This document shows, piece after piece, positions 1 through 6,522 of a stretch of 30,839 bases of DNA. Position numbers and translations under genes: made by a program. The notes below the pieces were generated by a model. The model was not told the origin of the DNA. It was given only the letters and a program-made list of their open reading frames with translations, and ran no database searches. Origin of the DNA: JASBZA01 sp964345295 (GTDB lineage Bacteria; Bacillota; Clostridia; Saccharofermentanales; Fastidiosipilaceae); the NCBI GenBank assembly GCA_964345295.1, contig CAYFQG010000017.1, positions 1 through 30,839 on the forward strand, read 5' to 3'. Position 1 is the first letter of the stretch. Every line of letters starts with the position of its first letter.

Positions 1-10
1 AATAATAGCC

Positions 11-745
11 TTAGACCTCGTAGACGTAAGTGTCGAAGCTTATAGGGTCTTCAACTGCAAAGCAAGATTTTAGAACCATGGCTGCCGGGTCTGTGTCGTC
101 ACATTCAAAGAAAAGGCCGGAACTTTTCTCGAAAAGCCTTTCCGTCAGCTTATACGAAAAATCCTCAAAAGAAGATAAGTCTGTCGTCGCCACATAGGCG
201 ATTTCCGTCTCATCCGAAGCCTCCTCTACGAAAGCCAGGTGCAGAATCTGTCCCTCTTCTACTTGGGCCAAAACGAAGTTCGGTAAGTTTTGTGAGAAAC
301 TTTTGAGGTCGGCCGTAAGCGGGTTAACGGCTCGGTGCGTCTCTTTATAATAGTTATAGAGCATCCGGCAAGCTTCTTCATAGAGGGTTTGGCCTTTAGA
401 GATGGACACTAATGAGAGCTCCGGCAAAGACTTCATCAGGCGATCCTCGACCGTGACTTCAATTTCCAGGCAGCGTCTTCTTCTGACAAAACCTCCCGCA
501 GTCAAAAAGATATACAATTCCGGAGTTGAATAGGTCATGATCTGCATGGGCCTAGCTATTTCCTTATATAGTAAAGAAAAAATCTCTTTGGCCAGGCTAG
601 AATCAGAAGTCTTCAGGTCAGGCTTCAGATAGGCATGGCCTTCATGAAGCGGATTACTATAGGCCTCAAAAGTAGCCAAAGAAGCTCCGGACTTATTGTC
701 ATGAATCTCATAGCTATGGTCTTCGATTTGCACCAGGTCTAACAT
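11..745 (-). CDS. Tandem GNAT-like acetyltransferase-related protein
   Basis: This 244-residue protein is probably related to GNAT N-acetyltransferases, which move an acetyl group from acetyl-CoA to an amine; its substrate is unknown. Residues 1-95 have the late GNAT pattern: a helix (KEIFSLLYKEI), a strand, then FLTAGGFVRRRRCLE, which resembles the usual '(F/Y)L...GF' end of the fold. Residues 110-244 look like a second, diverged copy that closes with a similar helix-strand ending. I see no clear acetyl-CoA pyrophosphate loop (Q/RxxGxG/A), so activity is uncertain. The ATG at 745 is preceded by a good GGAGGG ribosome site. The gene reads away from yitT, separated by an AT-rich spacer. The stop codon lies inside the window, so the gene is complete. 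The family call is an inference from pattern only. Confidence 0.5.
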   Translation of the reverse strand: MLDLVQIEDHSYEIHDNKSGASLATFEAYSNPLHEGHAYLKPDLKTSDSSLAKEIFSLLYKEIARPMQIMTYSTPELYIFLTAGGFVRRRRCLEIEVTVEDRLMKSLPELSLVSISKGQTLYEEACRMLYNYYKETHRAVNPLTADLKSFSQNLPNFVLAQVEEGQILHLAFVEEASDETEIAYVATTDLSSFEDFSYKLTERLFEKSSGLFFECDDTDPAAMVLKSCFAVEDPISFDTYVYEV

Positions 746-1078
746 AGGCCCTCCAATCTTGCCTTATTATGCGTAAATTTAAAAAATTTTTAAAGATAAA
801 ATTTTTACCTTATGCTAGACTAGAGCACGTTTGAAAAGTAAATCATGGTTTCCGGCGAGGAAGGCCATCACTTATTAGGAAGAGTCGTCGGAAGGTTTTA
901 TCTGCAAACCAGGTAGACCGGTAAGGTAGAGTCCAGTCTGATGTGACTAGGTTTTGCCATAAAGGCACCTGGCGCAGAGTTTTACATAAAATCAACAAAC
1001 AAAAGAGCATCACAAAAACCATAACGTTATTTGAGGGGACGATTATTTTGCTTTGCCCCGGAATAACAGGTGGCATAG
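746..1078. other. Intergenic region without recognised gene
   Basis: This 333-base spacer separates the divergent GNAT-like gene and yitT. It starts with an AT-rich stretch (about 776-812) suitable for promoters in both directions. The part from about 835 to 990 is more GC-rich and has possible pairing: CCAGGT near 918 with ACCTGG near 968, enclosing a small TGCC/GGCA hairpin. That could be a structured leader for yitT, but I recognise no riboswitch, T-box, 6S or SRP RNA signature. A 77-codon minus-strand ORF here looks like a chance reading frame with no ribosome site. Confidence 0.4.
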
Positions 1079-1729
1079 GTGAAAATGTTTAAAAAGTTCT
1101 CCCGCTTTATGGGATTGAGCGCCAAGAATGTCTTGTCGATTGCAACGGGTACGCTCTTACTGGCTTTTGCCATGATCAATATCCACGGCCCCAGCAAGAT
1201 TACCGAGGGCGGCATCTTAGGCTTGAGCTTATTAATAAAGAATATTACAGGTATAGACCAATCCATCACAGCCCCAATCCTGGACGGCTTGTGCTATCTT
1301 TTGGGCTTTGCCATGCTGGGCAAGCGCTTCCTCAAGGTCTCTCTGGTCTCCTCGGCCTTTTATGCCGGATGGCTTTTTGTCTTCGAGCAAATCGGCCCCT
1401 TCATCCCGTCTTTTTACGACATGCCCTTTATTGCCGTGCTTTTGGGCGGGCTTTTCGTCGGTATCGGAGCCAGCCTCGTTATTATGCAAGGCGGCGCTTC
1501 AGGCGGGGATGATGCTTTGGCCCTGGTGGTTGCCGACCGAACCGGCATTGGCCTTAGCAAGGTCTATTTCTTAAGCGACTTTATCGTCTTGTGCCTGTCC
1601 TTATCCTATATCCCCTTCCGAAGACTCATCTGGTCTTATCTGACCACCCTGGTCTCTTCCTGGATTATCGGCCAATTCGAAATTTATGTACACCTGCCTC
1701 GACGTAAATCTCAGCAGCAAAACGCCTAA
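1079..1729 (+). CDS. YitT family membrane protein (DUF161), short form
   Basis: This 216-residue integral membrane protein matches the YitT/DUF161 family. Evidence is the hydrophobic segments in order, the INIHGPSKITEGGILGLSLL stretch near the N-terminus, and the QGGASGGDDALALV motif around residue 140, where family members have a 'GG(S/T)(T/G)GG.D' signature. Typical YitT proteins are near 280 residues and end in a cytosolic DUF2179 domain; this one stops soon after the last membrane helix, so it is a short form. The function of the family is not established. The start could be GTG at 1079 or ATG at 1085, and AGGTGG at 1069-1074 could serve either. It lies 43 bases before sdaAB on the same strand and is probably co-transcribed with it. 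Confidence 0.8.
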   Translation: MKMFKKFSRFMGLSAKNVLSIATGTLLLAFAMINIHGPSKITEGGILGLSLLIKNITGIDQSITAPILDGLCYLLGFAMLGKRFLKVSLVSSAFYAGWLFVFEQIGPFIPSFYDMPFIAVLLGGLFVGIGASLVIMQGGASGGDDALALVVADRTGIGLSKVYFLSDFIVLCLSLSYIPFRRLIWSYLTTLVSSWIIGQFEIYVHLPRRKSQQQNA

Positions 1730-1772
1730 AGCTTTACAATAGGTCCAAACCCGGAAAGGCGGATTGGATTAG

Positions 1773-2444
1773 GTGAAATTTCGCAGCGTTTTTGACATTA
1801 TTGGGCCCGTCATGTTGGGGCCTTCGAGTTCTCATACGGCGGGGGCCGTTCGCATCGGCCAAATTGCCCGCAAGCTTTTCGGTCAGGAACCGGACCGGCT
1901 GACCATTCACTTCTACGGTTCATTTGCCAAAACTTACAAGGGCCACGCAACAGATGTGGCGGTCGTAGGAGGCCTCCTTAATATGGAAGTCGCCGATGAA
2001 GCCTTGCCCAATTCTATTCATATTGCTCAGGAGCGAGGCATCTCCGTTCGTTTTATCGCCGAGGAAGAGATACCGGACCATCCCAACACGGTTAAAATCC
2101 TTATGGAAAAAGGCTCGGATAGTCTGGAAGTAACAGGTATTTCCGTCGGCGGCGGTGCCGTCCAGATTACCGAATATGCCGGCTTTCCCATTCGGCTGTC
2201 CGGTGATTTCCCGACCCTTCTCATTCTCCACCACGATGCTTACGGCGCCATTTCGCAGGTCAGCCAATTACTGGAAAAACACGAAATCAACATCGCCCAC
2301 ATGGAGGTTTCACGTCTGGCCAAAGGTGAAATCGCCCTCATGCTGATTGAAACCGATGAAATGATCAGCCCTTCCATCCTGCAAGATATCGGCCGCAGCA
2401 AGCACGTTATCCGCGCCTCTATGCTGGCCCTGGATGAAATTTAA
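1773..2444 (+). CDS. sdaAB: L-serine ammonia-lyase, iron-sulfur-dependent, beta subunit
   Basis: This is the 223-residue beta subunit of the oxygen-sensitive, [4Fe-4S]-dependent L-serine dehydratase that turns L-serine into pyruvate and ammonia. The N-terminal FDIIGPVMLGPSSSHTAGAVR is the family hallmark, with the serine-binding SSSHT motif near residue 18. Residues 150-222 form an ACT domain (LLILHHDAYGAISQVSQLL), usually a ligand-sensing module. The start is GTG at 1773, which places FDIIGP at the usual distance from the N-terminus; the ribosome site (GGCGG) is modest. The alpha subunit follows 43 bases after the stop, as in Bacillus and Clostridia where the enzyme is an alpha/beta complex. 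In amino-acid-fermenting anaerobes this is a main route of serine catabolism. Confidence 0.95.
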   Translation: MKFRSVFDIIGPVMLGPSSSHTAGAVRIGQIARKLFGQEPDRLTIHFYGSFAKTYKGHATDVAVVGGLLNMEVADEALPNSIHIAQERGISVRFIAEEEIPDHPNTVKILMEKGSDSLEVTGISVGGGAVQITEYAGFPIRLSGDFPTLLILHHDAYGAISQVSQLLEKHEINIAHMEVSRLAKGEIALMLIETDEMISPSILQDIGRSKHVIRASMLALDEI

Positions 2445-2487
2445 GGCCCACTCGGGCAGCTTCTTATTACAGAGGAGATTGACATAT

Positions 2488-3363
2488 ATGTTTAAAAATA
2501 TTGCCGAATTAATTGAGCAGGCCAAAATGCAAGATAAGAAAATTTGGGAAATCATGTTGGACCAGGAAGCCGCCACGACCGGCCAGGATCCGGAAGCTAT
2601 ATGGGAGGCCATGGCCCAACGTTACGAGGTCATGGAGAAAGCCATTGAGAGAGGCATCTCCGGCGTCCATTCCAGGTCCGGCCTTACCGGCGGTGACGCC
2701 AAACGTTTATACGATTACATCAAAAAAGGCCAATTCCTTACCGACCAAACCGCACTTCTGGCTTCTTGTTACGCTGTGGCTACAAACGAAGTAAACGCCG
2801 CCATGGGCGTCATATGTGCCACGCCGACCGCCGGTTCCTCCGGAACGGTCCCCGGTGTCTTGTTTGCCTTAAGGGATAGTCATCACTTAAGTTCAGAGCA
2901 AATTATTGAAGCCCTTTTTACTGCCGGCGCCCTGGGCTACGTAGTAGCCAATAATGCCATTATTTCAGGTGCCCGCGGCGGTTGCCAGGCCGAGGTCGGC
3001 TCGGCTTCCGCCATGGCAGCCGGAGCCGCTGTAGAACTCATGGGAGGTGGTCCGGACCAGGTGGGCCACGCCTTTGCCATAGCGCTGAAAAATCTCTTGG
3101 GGCTAGCCTGTGACCCGGTAGGCGGCTTAGTAGAAGTGCCTTGTGTCAAGCGAAACGCCGGAGGCGCTGCCATCGCCCTAAGTGCGGCCGAGATGGCTTT
3201 GGCCGGAATCGAGAGTCGCATTCCTGCCGACGAAGTAATCCTAGCTATGTATAACATCGGCATCGCCATGCCTGTCACCATCAGGGAAACGGCCTTGGGG
3301 GGACTTGCGACCACACCCACCGGTCTGGACTGGCAAGAACGAATTGCCTTGGAAGAGTTCTGA
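2488..3363 (+). CDS. sdaAA: L-serine ammonia-lyase, iron-sulfur-dependent, alpha subunit
   Basis: This 291-residue catalytic subunit partners SdaAB. Visible family motifs are SGLTGGDAKRL near residue 70, TPTAGSSGTVPG near residue 115, GARGGCQAEVGSASAMAAGA, the LACDPVGG segment and EVPCVKRN. The cysteines in the last three are those expected to hold the [4Fe-4S] cluster that binds the serine hydroxyl. The reading frame is open upstream to 2434, but the ATG at 2488 is the better start: it has a strong AGAGGAG ribosome site at proper spacing and gives the usual MFKNIAEL-type N-terminus. The longer version would overlap sdaAB and add residues unlike the family. A small ORF with its own ribosome site follows after 35 bases. 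Confidence 0.96.
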   Translation: MFKNIAELIEQAKMQDKKIWEIMLDQEAATTGQDPEAIWEAMAQRYEVMEKAIERGISGVHSRSGLTGGDAKRLYDYIKKGQFLTDQTALLASCYAVATNEVNAAMGVICATPTAGSSGTVPGVLFALRDSHHLSSEQIIEALFTAGALGYVVANNAIISGARGGCQAEVGSASAMAAGAAVELMGGGPDQVGHAFAIALKNLLGLACDPVGGLVEVPCVKRNAGGAAIALSAAEMALAGIESRIPADEVILAMYNIGIAMPVTIRETALGGLATTPTGLDWQERIALEEF

Positions 3364-3398
3364 TTTCTTAAGGTCTTAATTTCATAGGAGATAAAGCC

Positions 3399-3560
3399 AT
3401 GGCTCTAAAAGAAAAAGTCATCTCTTATATTGATAAAGAATCTTCACGATTGATTGAAGAACCCAATCTACTGGCCCAAGTCAAGGCCGAACATAAGTTA
3501 AACTTAAACGGCAGGACCTACCATAGTCCCAATCCCAAAGTCTACGCAGGATGGGAATAG
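3399..3560 (+). CDS. Small 53-residue ORF, possible remnant of an M20-type amidohydrolase
   Basis: This 53-codon ORF starts at ATG 3399 behind an ATAGGAG ribosome site and ends at TAG 3558-3560. It is 35 bases after sdaAA, so it is probably in the same transcript. The product is hydrophilic and highly charged (begins MALKEKVISYIDKESSRLIE, ends PKVYAGWE), with no signal peptide or membrane segment. The N-terminus resembles the first helix of M20-family aminoacyl or amidohydrolase peptidases, and the GRTYHSPNP segment resembles the extreme C-terminus of some AbgB-like members. It could therefore be what is left after deletion of the gene's middle; that is an inference from short similarity. Otherwise it is an unknown small protein. 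Only 12 bases separate its stop from the end of the convergent acetyltransferase gene. Confidence 0.5.
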   Translation: MALKEKVISYIDKESSRLIEEPNLLAQVKAEHKLNLNGRTYHSPNPKVYAGWE

Positions 3561-3572
3561 GCCGGCTGTAAA

Positions 3573-4175
3573 TTAAGCTAATTCTCGAATAACCCTACAA
3601 GGTGTTCCGAAAGCTAAAACATTGGACGGGATATCCCGGGTTACGACAGAACCGGCGCCTATGATGGTGTTATCGCCTACCGTAACCCCCGGCTGAACGA
3701 TGACACCTGCTCCAAACCAACAGTTCTTGCCGATTCTTACGGGCTTATTGTATTGGTAGCCTTTAGCACGCCGCTCGTGATTCAAGGGATGCATAGCCGT
3801 CGCCAAAGTCACATTGGGCCCCAACTGGGTACCTGCGCCGACATAAATATGCGTATCGTCAACCAAAGTAAGGTTCGAGTTGGCATAAACCCGGTCTTCG
3901 AAATGGACAAACTTGCCGCCGAAATTGGCGTTAAAAGGCGGCTCAATGTAGCAATCCTCGCCTAAATCGGCGAACATGTATTGAAGATAGGCCTGCCTTT
4001 CTTTCGTCTGATAAGGCCCCAGGGTATTAAAGTGATCTAACAGAGCCTGATAGTATTTTTGAATCTCGAAGATTCTTTCGTCAAAGGGCAGGTATTCTTC
4101 CCCGGTGTGGAGGACTTGCAGAACTTCGTCCTCTATCGTTTCATCCCAGGTTTTGGGCGGAAATTGTATAGCCAT
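3573..4175 (-). CDS. Sugar O-acetyltransferase, maltose/galactoside acetyltransferase type
   Basis: This 200-residue enzyme belongs to the left-handed beta-helix hexapeptide acyltransferases of the Maa/LacA/NodL group, which acetylate a sugar hydroxyl with acetyl-CoA in the cytoplasm. Residues 1-60 form the N-terminal cap, then hexapeptide repeats follow from about residue 75. The catalytic histidine is His129 in TAMHPLNHERR. The C-terminal coil carries VRIGKNCWFGAGVIVQPGV and VIGAGSVVTRDIPSN-type repeats, with the usual FGTPCRVIREL ending. Length and motifs are normal. The ribosome site is a weak GAAAG upstream of ATG 4175. The hexokinase gene lies 26 bases upstream on the same strand, so the two sugar-modifying enzymes are probably co-transcribed. 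The physiological acceptor is unknown, and many such enzymes act in detoxification of excess sugars. Confidence 0.92.
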   Translation of the reverse strand: MAIQFPPKTWDETIEDEVLQVLHTGEEYLPFDERIFEIQKYYQALLDHFNTLGPYQTKERQAYLQYMFADLGEDCYIEPPFNANFGGKFVHFEDRVYANSNLTLVDDTHIYVGAGTQLGPNVTLATAMHPLNHERRAKGYQYNKPVRIGKNCWFGAGVIVQPGVTVGDNTIIGAGSVVTRDIPSNVLAFGTPCRVIRELA

Positions 4176-4201
4176 ATTTTCTTTCTTTTCTGATTGATTT
4201 T

Positions 4202-5530
4202 TTAATTTAATAAAGCAGCCATAGCCGAGCCGATTAGGTTGGCATGGTCTACGTGGAGGATTTCGTTATAGAAACCGTGTTCTTCATTGATAAATTTCTT
4301 CACATAGTAATGCAGCTTATTTCGGAACATATCGGATTTATAATAAGTCGAGCCTTCCATGGTAATGGCCATGGGCTTGGTAGGGTTACGGCCCTTGCCT
4401 AATTTAATATGCACAGCCGTAAAAACCACCGCGACCAACTGCGCGGCGCGTTCGAAAATACTGTCGATAATTCTATAGACCAGTTCTCGGTCCCTATCGT
4501 CTTGGCAAAGGTCCTGAAGAAAACCGGTGGCATAAGGATCTCTTACAAAATTGTCCAAATCCGCGGAGGCAATTTCCGGTATGGCAGAAAAAGCTTGGGC
4601 AAAGCCTTCGGAGAAGAGGCCTTGTTCTATGGCTTCTTCCATCATGTAATAGGCTACCTGGCCCTGGTAGCGGCCCGACACCTGCTTTTCCAGAAGACTT
4701 ATACCGGGTTGGGCCGACCTTTCATCAATCTTTCGGAAAACCTTGTTGCTGGACTCAATCAGATAGTCCCCGGCTTCGGTATTGATAATCATATTGTTCA
4801 GGAGGGGGATTTGGCCGCGAAGTTTTTGAATGTTGATATTCTCTTCCACATAAGCCATGTTAAGCCCCGTCCCCATAACAAAACCCGTATAGGCTGAATG
4901 TTCTCTGGCATTGGACTCTGCGAAACCGCCCATCAGAGCAGCTACGGTGTCGTTTAAGACCACGAACTGAATCTGATCGGCTTCGTCTACGCCTTTTTTG
5001 GCCAAAGTTTCCTTGAGCGATTCACCCAATAAGGTTCCTTCGGCATCTTCGCATCGGACTTCTTTACTAAAGTAAAGGATACGGCCATCGTGGTTGGGCA
5101 AAATTTCGGTTCCGTAAGAGAAACAAAAGGCGACCTTTTTAGCATGGTCCAAGTAGGGAAGCATGTAGTCTGCAATGATATCGTAAAAGCTTTCCTTATC
5201 CATTTCCCCTGCGGTTCCGGGCATGGGGTAGCGCTGAAAGTCCTGGATAACAGCCTTCAGACGGTCATCGAAATAAACCAGGGCAATGCGAAAATGCGTG
5301 CCGCCCGCATCCATAACTATAACCGGTTCGTGGAGGGGAATCTTGGAGCCCAGACTTAGATAGGTAGAAATCATCAGGAGCTTATCGCCTTTATCGAAAG
5401 TCAGAAGGCCTCTCTTCATATGGTCCAAAAAACGGTCCAGCTCACGGTTTAAATCCAAACTGTGGCGGGCCATGCCTAAATCTTCAAAAAATCGGTCCAC
5501 ACGTTCCGGCACGATTCCCTCTTCTACCAT
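4202..5530 (-). CDS. Eukaryotic-type hexokinase family protein
   Basis: This 442-residue protein is a hexokinase of the large eukaryotic-type family, not the small bacterial glucokinase/ROK type. The phosphate-1 loop is MDAGGTHFRIAL (residues 73-84), the catalytic base is Asp194 in VVLNDTVAALMGG, and GFVMGTGLNMAYVE (216-229) is the phosphate-2/adenosine region. It should phosphorylate a hexose with ATP in the cytoplasm; which hexose cannot be told. Such homologues are known in scattered Clostridia. The ATG at 5530 has a good AAGGAG ribosome site. The gene is probably the first of a two-gene operon with the O-acetyltransferase, and a TATAAT-like -10 inside a palindrome lies about 45 bases upstream of the start. 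Confidence 0.88.
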   Translation of the reverse strand: MVEEGIVPERVDRFFEDLGMARHSLDLNRELDRFLDHMKRGLLTFDKGDKLLMISTYLSLGSKIPLHEPVIVMDAGGTHFRIALVYFDDRLKAVIQDFQRYPMPGTAGEMDKESFYDIIADYMLPYLDHAKKVAFCFSYGTEILPNHDGRILYFSKEVRCEDAEGTLLGESLKETLAKKGVDEADQIQFVVLNDTVAALMGGFAESNAREHSAYTGFVMGTGLNMAYVEENINIQKLRGQIPLLNNMIINTEAGDYLIESSNKVFRKIDERSAQPGISLLEKQVSGRYQGQVAYYMMEEAIEQGLFSEGFAQAFSAIPEIASADLDNFVRDPYATGFLQDLCQDDRDRELVYRIIDSIFERAAQLVAVVFTAVHIKLGKGRNPTKPMAITMEGSTYYKSDMFRNKLHYYVKKFINEEHGFYNEILHVDHANLIGSAMAALLN

Positions 5531-5569
5531 AAAAACTCCTTATCGCAGGCAATAATTAAGTGTCACGTC

Positions 5570-5582
5570 AGCTATTATAGCT
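5570..5582 (-). promoter_or_regulatory. Candidate hexokinase promoter -10 within a palindrome
   Basis: On the minus strand a perfect TATAAT (plus 5574-5579) lies 44 bases before the hexokinase ATG. It sits inside the inverted repeat AGCTA-TTA-TAGCT (5570-5582). The position suits a -10 hexamer overlapped by a small operator, but the matching -35 is poor and the repeat is short. Confidence 0.35.
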
Positions 5583-5597
5583 TATTTTAGAGGCTCC

Positions 5598-6013
5598 TTA
5601 ATCCTCTTTTCCTTCGGCTGTATCCTCTTCCTCATCCTTGAAAACATAGGTCGAAACCACCGTACTGGTCTGTTTGTCATTTTTCTTTTCTGCACCTTGG
5701 GCCTCACGGAGTTCTTCTTCTGAAAGTTCTTTCAAAAAAACTTGGTCAAACTTGCTGCCGTGGGAAGTTGACTCTCTCCCTCGTAAAACAAGTATTCTCC
5801 TCGCTCAATATCATAGACCGAAAAAGCAAGTGCATCTCTGGGGATTTCCAAATCATTCGCATGCAGTCTAAACTCGATTCGTCTATAAACATTCTTAAAG
5901 AAATCCAAATTAAGATAATCGGTTTTGTAGAGACCTATTCCAATAACCAATAGTACTAATAGCATTAAGGGGAAAAGTCTAATTGATTTTCGGCCTTGCT
6001 TTTGTTTTTTCAT
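5598..6013 (-). pseudogene. Truncated and frameshifted serine hydrolase (beta-lactamase/D-Ala-D-Ala carboxypeptidase-like)
   Basis: Reading starts at ATG 6013 behind a GAGG ribosome site. A basic N-terminus (MKKQKQGRKS) and one membrane helix (about residues 13-29) suggest an anchored extracytoplasmic protein. Then come FSVYDIERGEYLFYEGES and PTAASLTKFF, the typical run-up to the SxxK active site (SLTK) of beta-lactamase-fold serine hydrolases. The frame stops at 5732, two residues after SLTK, in a run of seven T. One additional T would restore an open frame of about 44 residues down to TAA at 5598-5600, starting LKELSEEELREA and ending in an acidic tail. Even then the protein would have about 138 residues, lacking the SxN and KTG motifs and most of the domain, so the middle appears deleted. 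No function is expected. Confidence 0.6.
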
Positions 6014-6107
6014 ATAAACCTCAATTTGCAAATATATTAAGAGTTTTATTAACATAAAGTAACAAAGCTGTAAACACAAGATATTGGTGTAAAAGCACAA
6101 AATCATA

Positions 6108-6136
6108 TTGACAAGCCCCCTTTCTTTTACTAACAT
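6108..6136 (+). promoter_or_regulatory. Sigma-A-type promoter of the T-box/trpXYZ operon
   Basis: TTGACA at 6108-6113 is a perfect -35. After exactly 17 bases comes TAACAT at 6131-6136, four of six matches to TATAAT. Transcription would begin near 6143, just before the T-box leader. The element lies upstream of the divergent truncated hydrolase gene. Confidence 0.75.
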
Positions 6137-6149
6137 TCTTTTAAACCGT

Positions 6150-6449
6150 TGAGCTAGAGTAGTAGCGCCTCATAAGATTGTCGTACAGAGAATCGCCCGT
6201 TTGCTGGAAGGGTGAGACGAGTCGGAGGAGTGAATGGACTAGTGAGGGCCGGGCTGAGAGGCAGCAATAGGCTGCAAGGTAGGCCGGACGTAAATCCTGA
6301 CGTTAGGGGGATGCCGTTTGTTGGAACGGACTAAGTGGATTAGAAGTAGAGCAAGAAGGCTTACAGACAAACTTCTTCGTTCTCTTTGAATCAAGATGGG
6401 TGGCACCGCAGGAAGTTCTCTTGTCCCATTGGGGATAGGAGATTTTTTT
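6150..6449 (+). promoter_or_regulatory. T-box leader, predicted tryptophan-specific
   Basis: This RNA leader senses the charging of a tRNA and lets transcription continue when the tRNA is uncharged. The T-box sequence GGGTGGCACCGCAG is at 6398-6411, directly before a terminator. Stem I shows a CAGAGA kink-turn-like stretch (6186-6191), an apical hairpin with GCTGGAA, and the specifier-loop pattern GAA-TGG-ACTAGTGAG with TGG at 6235-6237, the Trp codon. The bulge TGGC (6401-6404) should pair with an acceptor end GCCA, that is discriminator G, which bacterial tRNA-Trp has. Codon and discriminator therefore agree. Further hairpins are GCAGC/GCTGC (about 6262-6276) and CCGTT/AACGG (about 6315-6330). 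The downstream genes form a TrpXYZ-like importer. Confidence 0.92.
6418..6449 (+). terminator. Intrinsic terminator of the T-box leader
   Basis: CTCTTGTCCC pairs with GGGATAGGAG through ten pairs, including G-T wobbles, around a short loop (6418-6441). Seven T follow (6443-6449). It is the conditional terminator that competes with the T-box antiterminator before trpX. Confidence 0.92.
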
Positions 6450-6522
6450 ATGTCTTTTATCTCCGGACCTTAAACCAACAAGAAGTATCTGAAGTCGCTA
6501 TAAGCGCAAGGGAGGAAAGACA

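Noticed and set aside
843..1076. 77-codon minus-strand ORF upstream of yitT
   Set aside because: No ribosome site, no recognisable domain, and it occupies the probable leader of yitT; most likely a chance frame.
2434..2487. Longer sdaAA start overlapping sdaAB
   Set aside because: The additional 18 residues are unlike the family and lack a ribosome site; ATG 2488 has AGAGGAG.
6235..6240. Glycine (GGA) or threonine (ACT) as T-box specifier
   Set aside because: GGA would need a tRNA-Gly discriminator U and bulge UGGA, but the bulge is UGGC; ACT leaves the specifier out of register with the GAA motif. UGG fits both contacts and the downstream genes.
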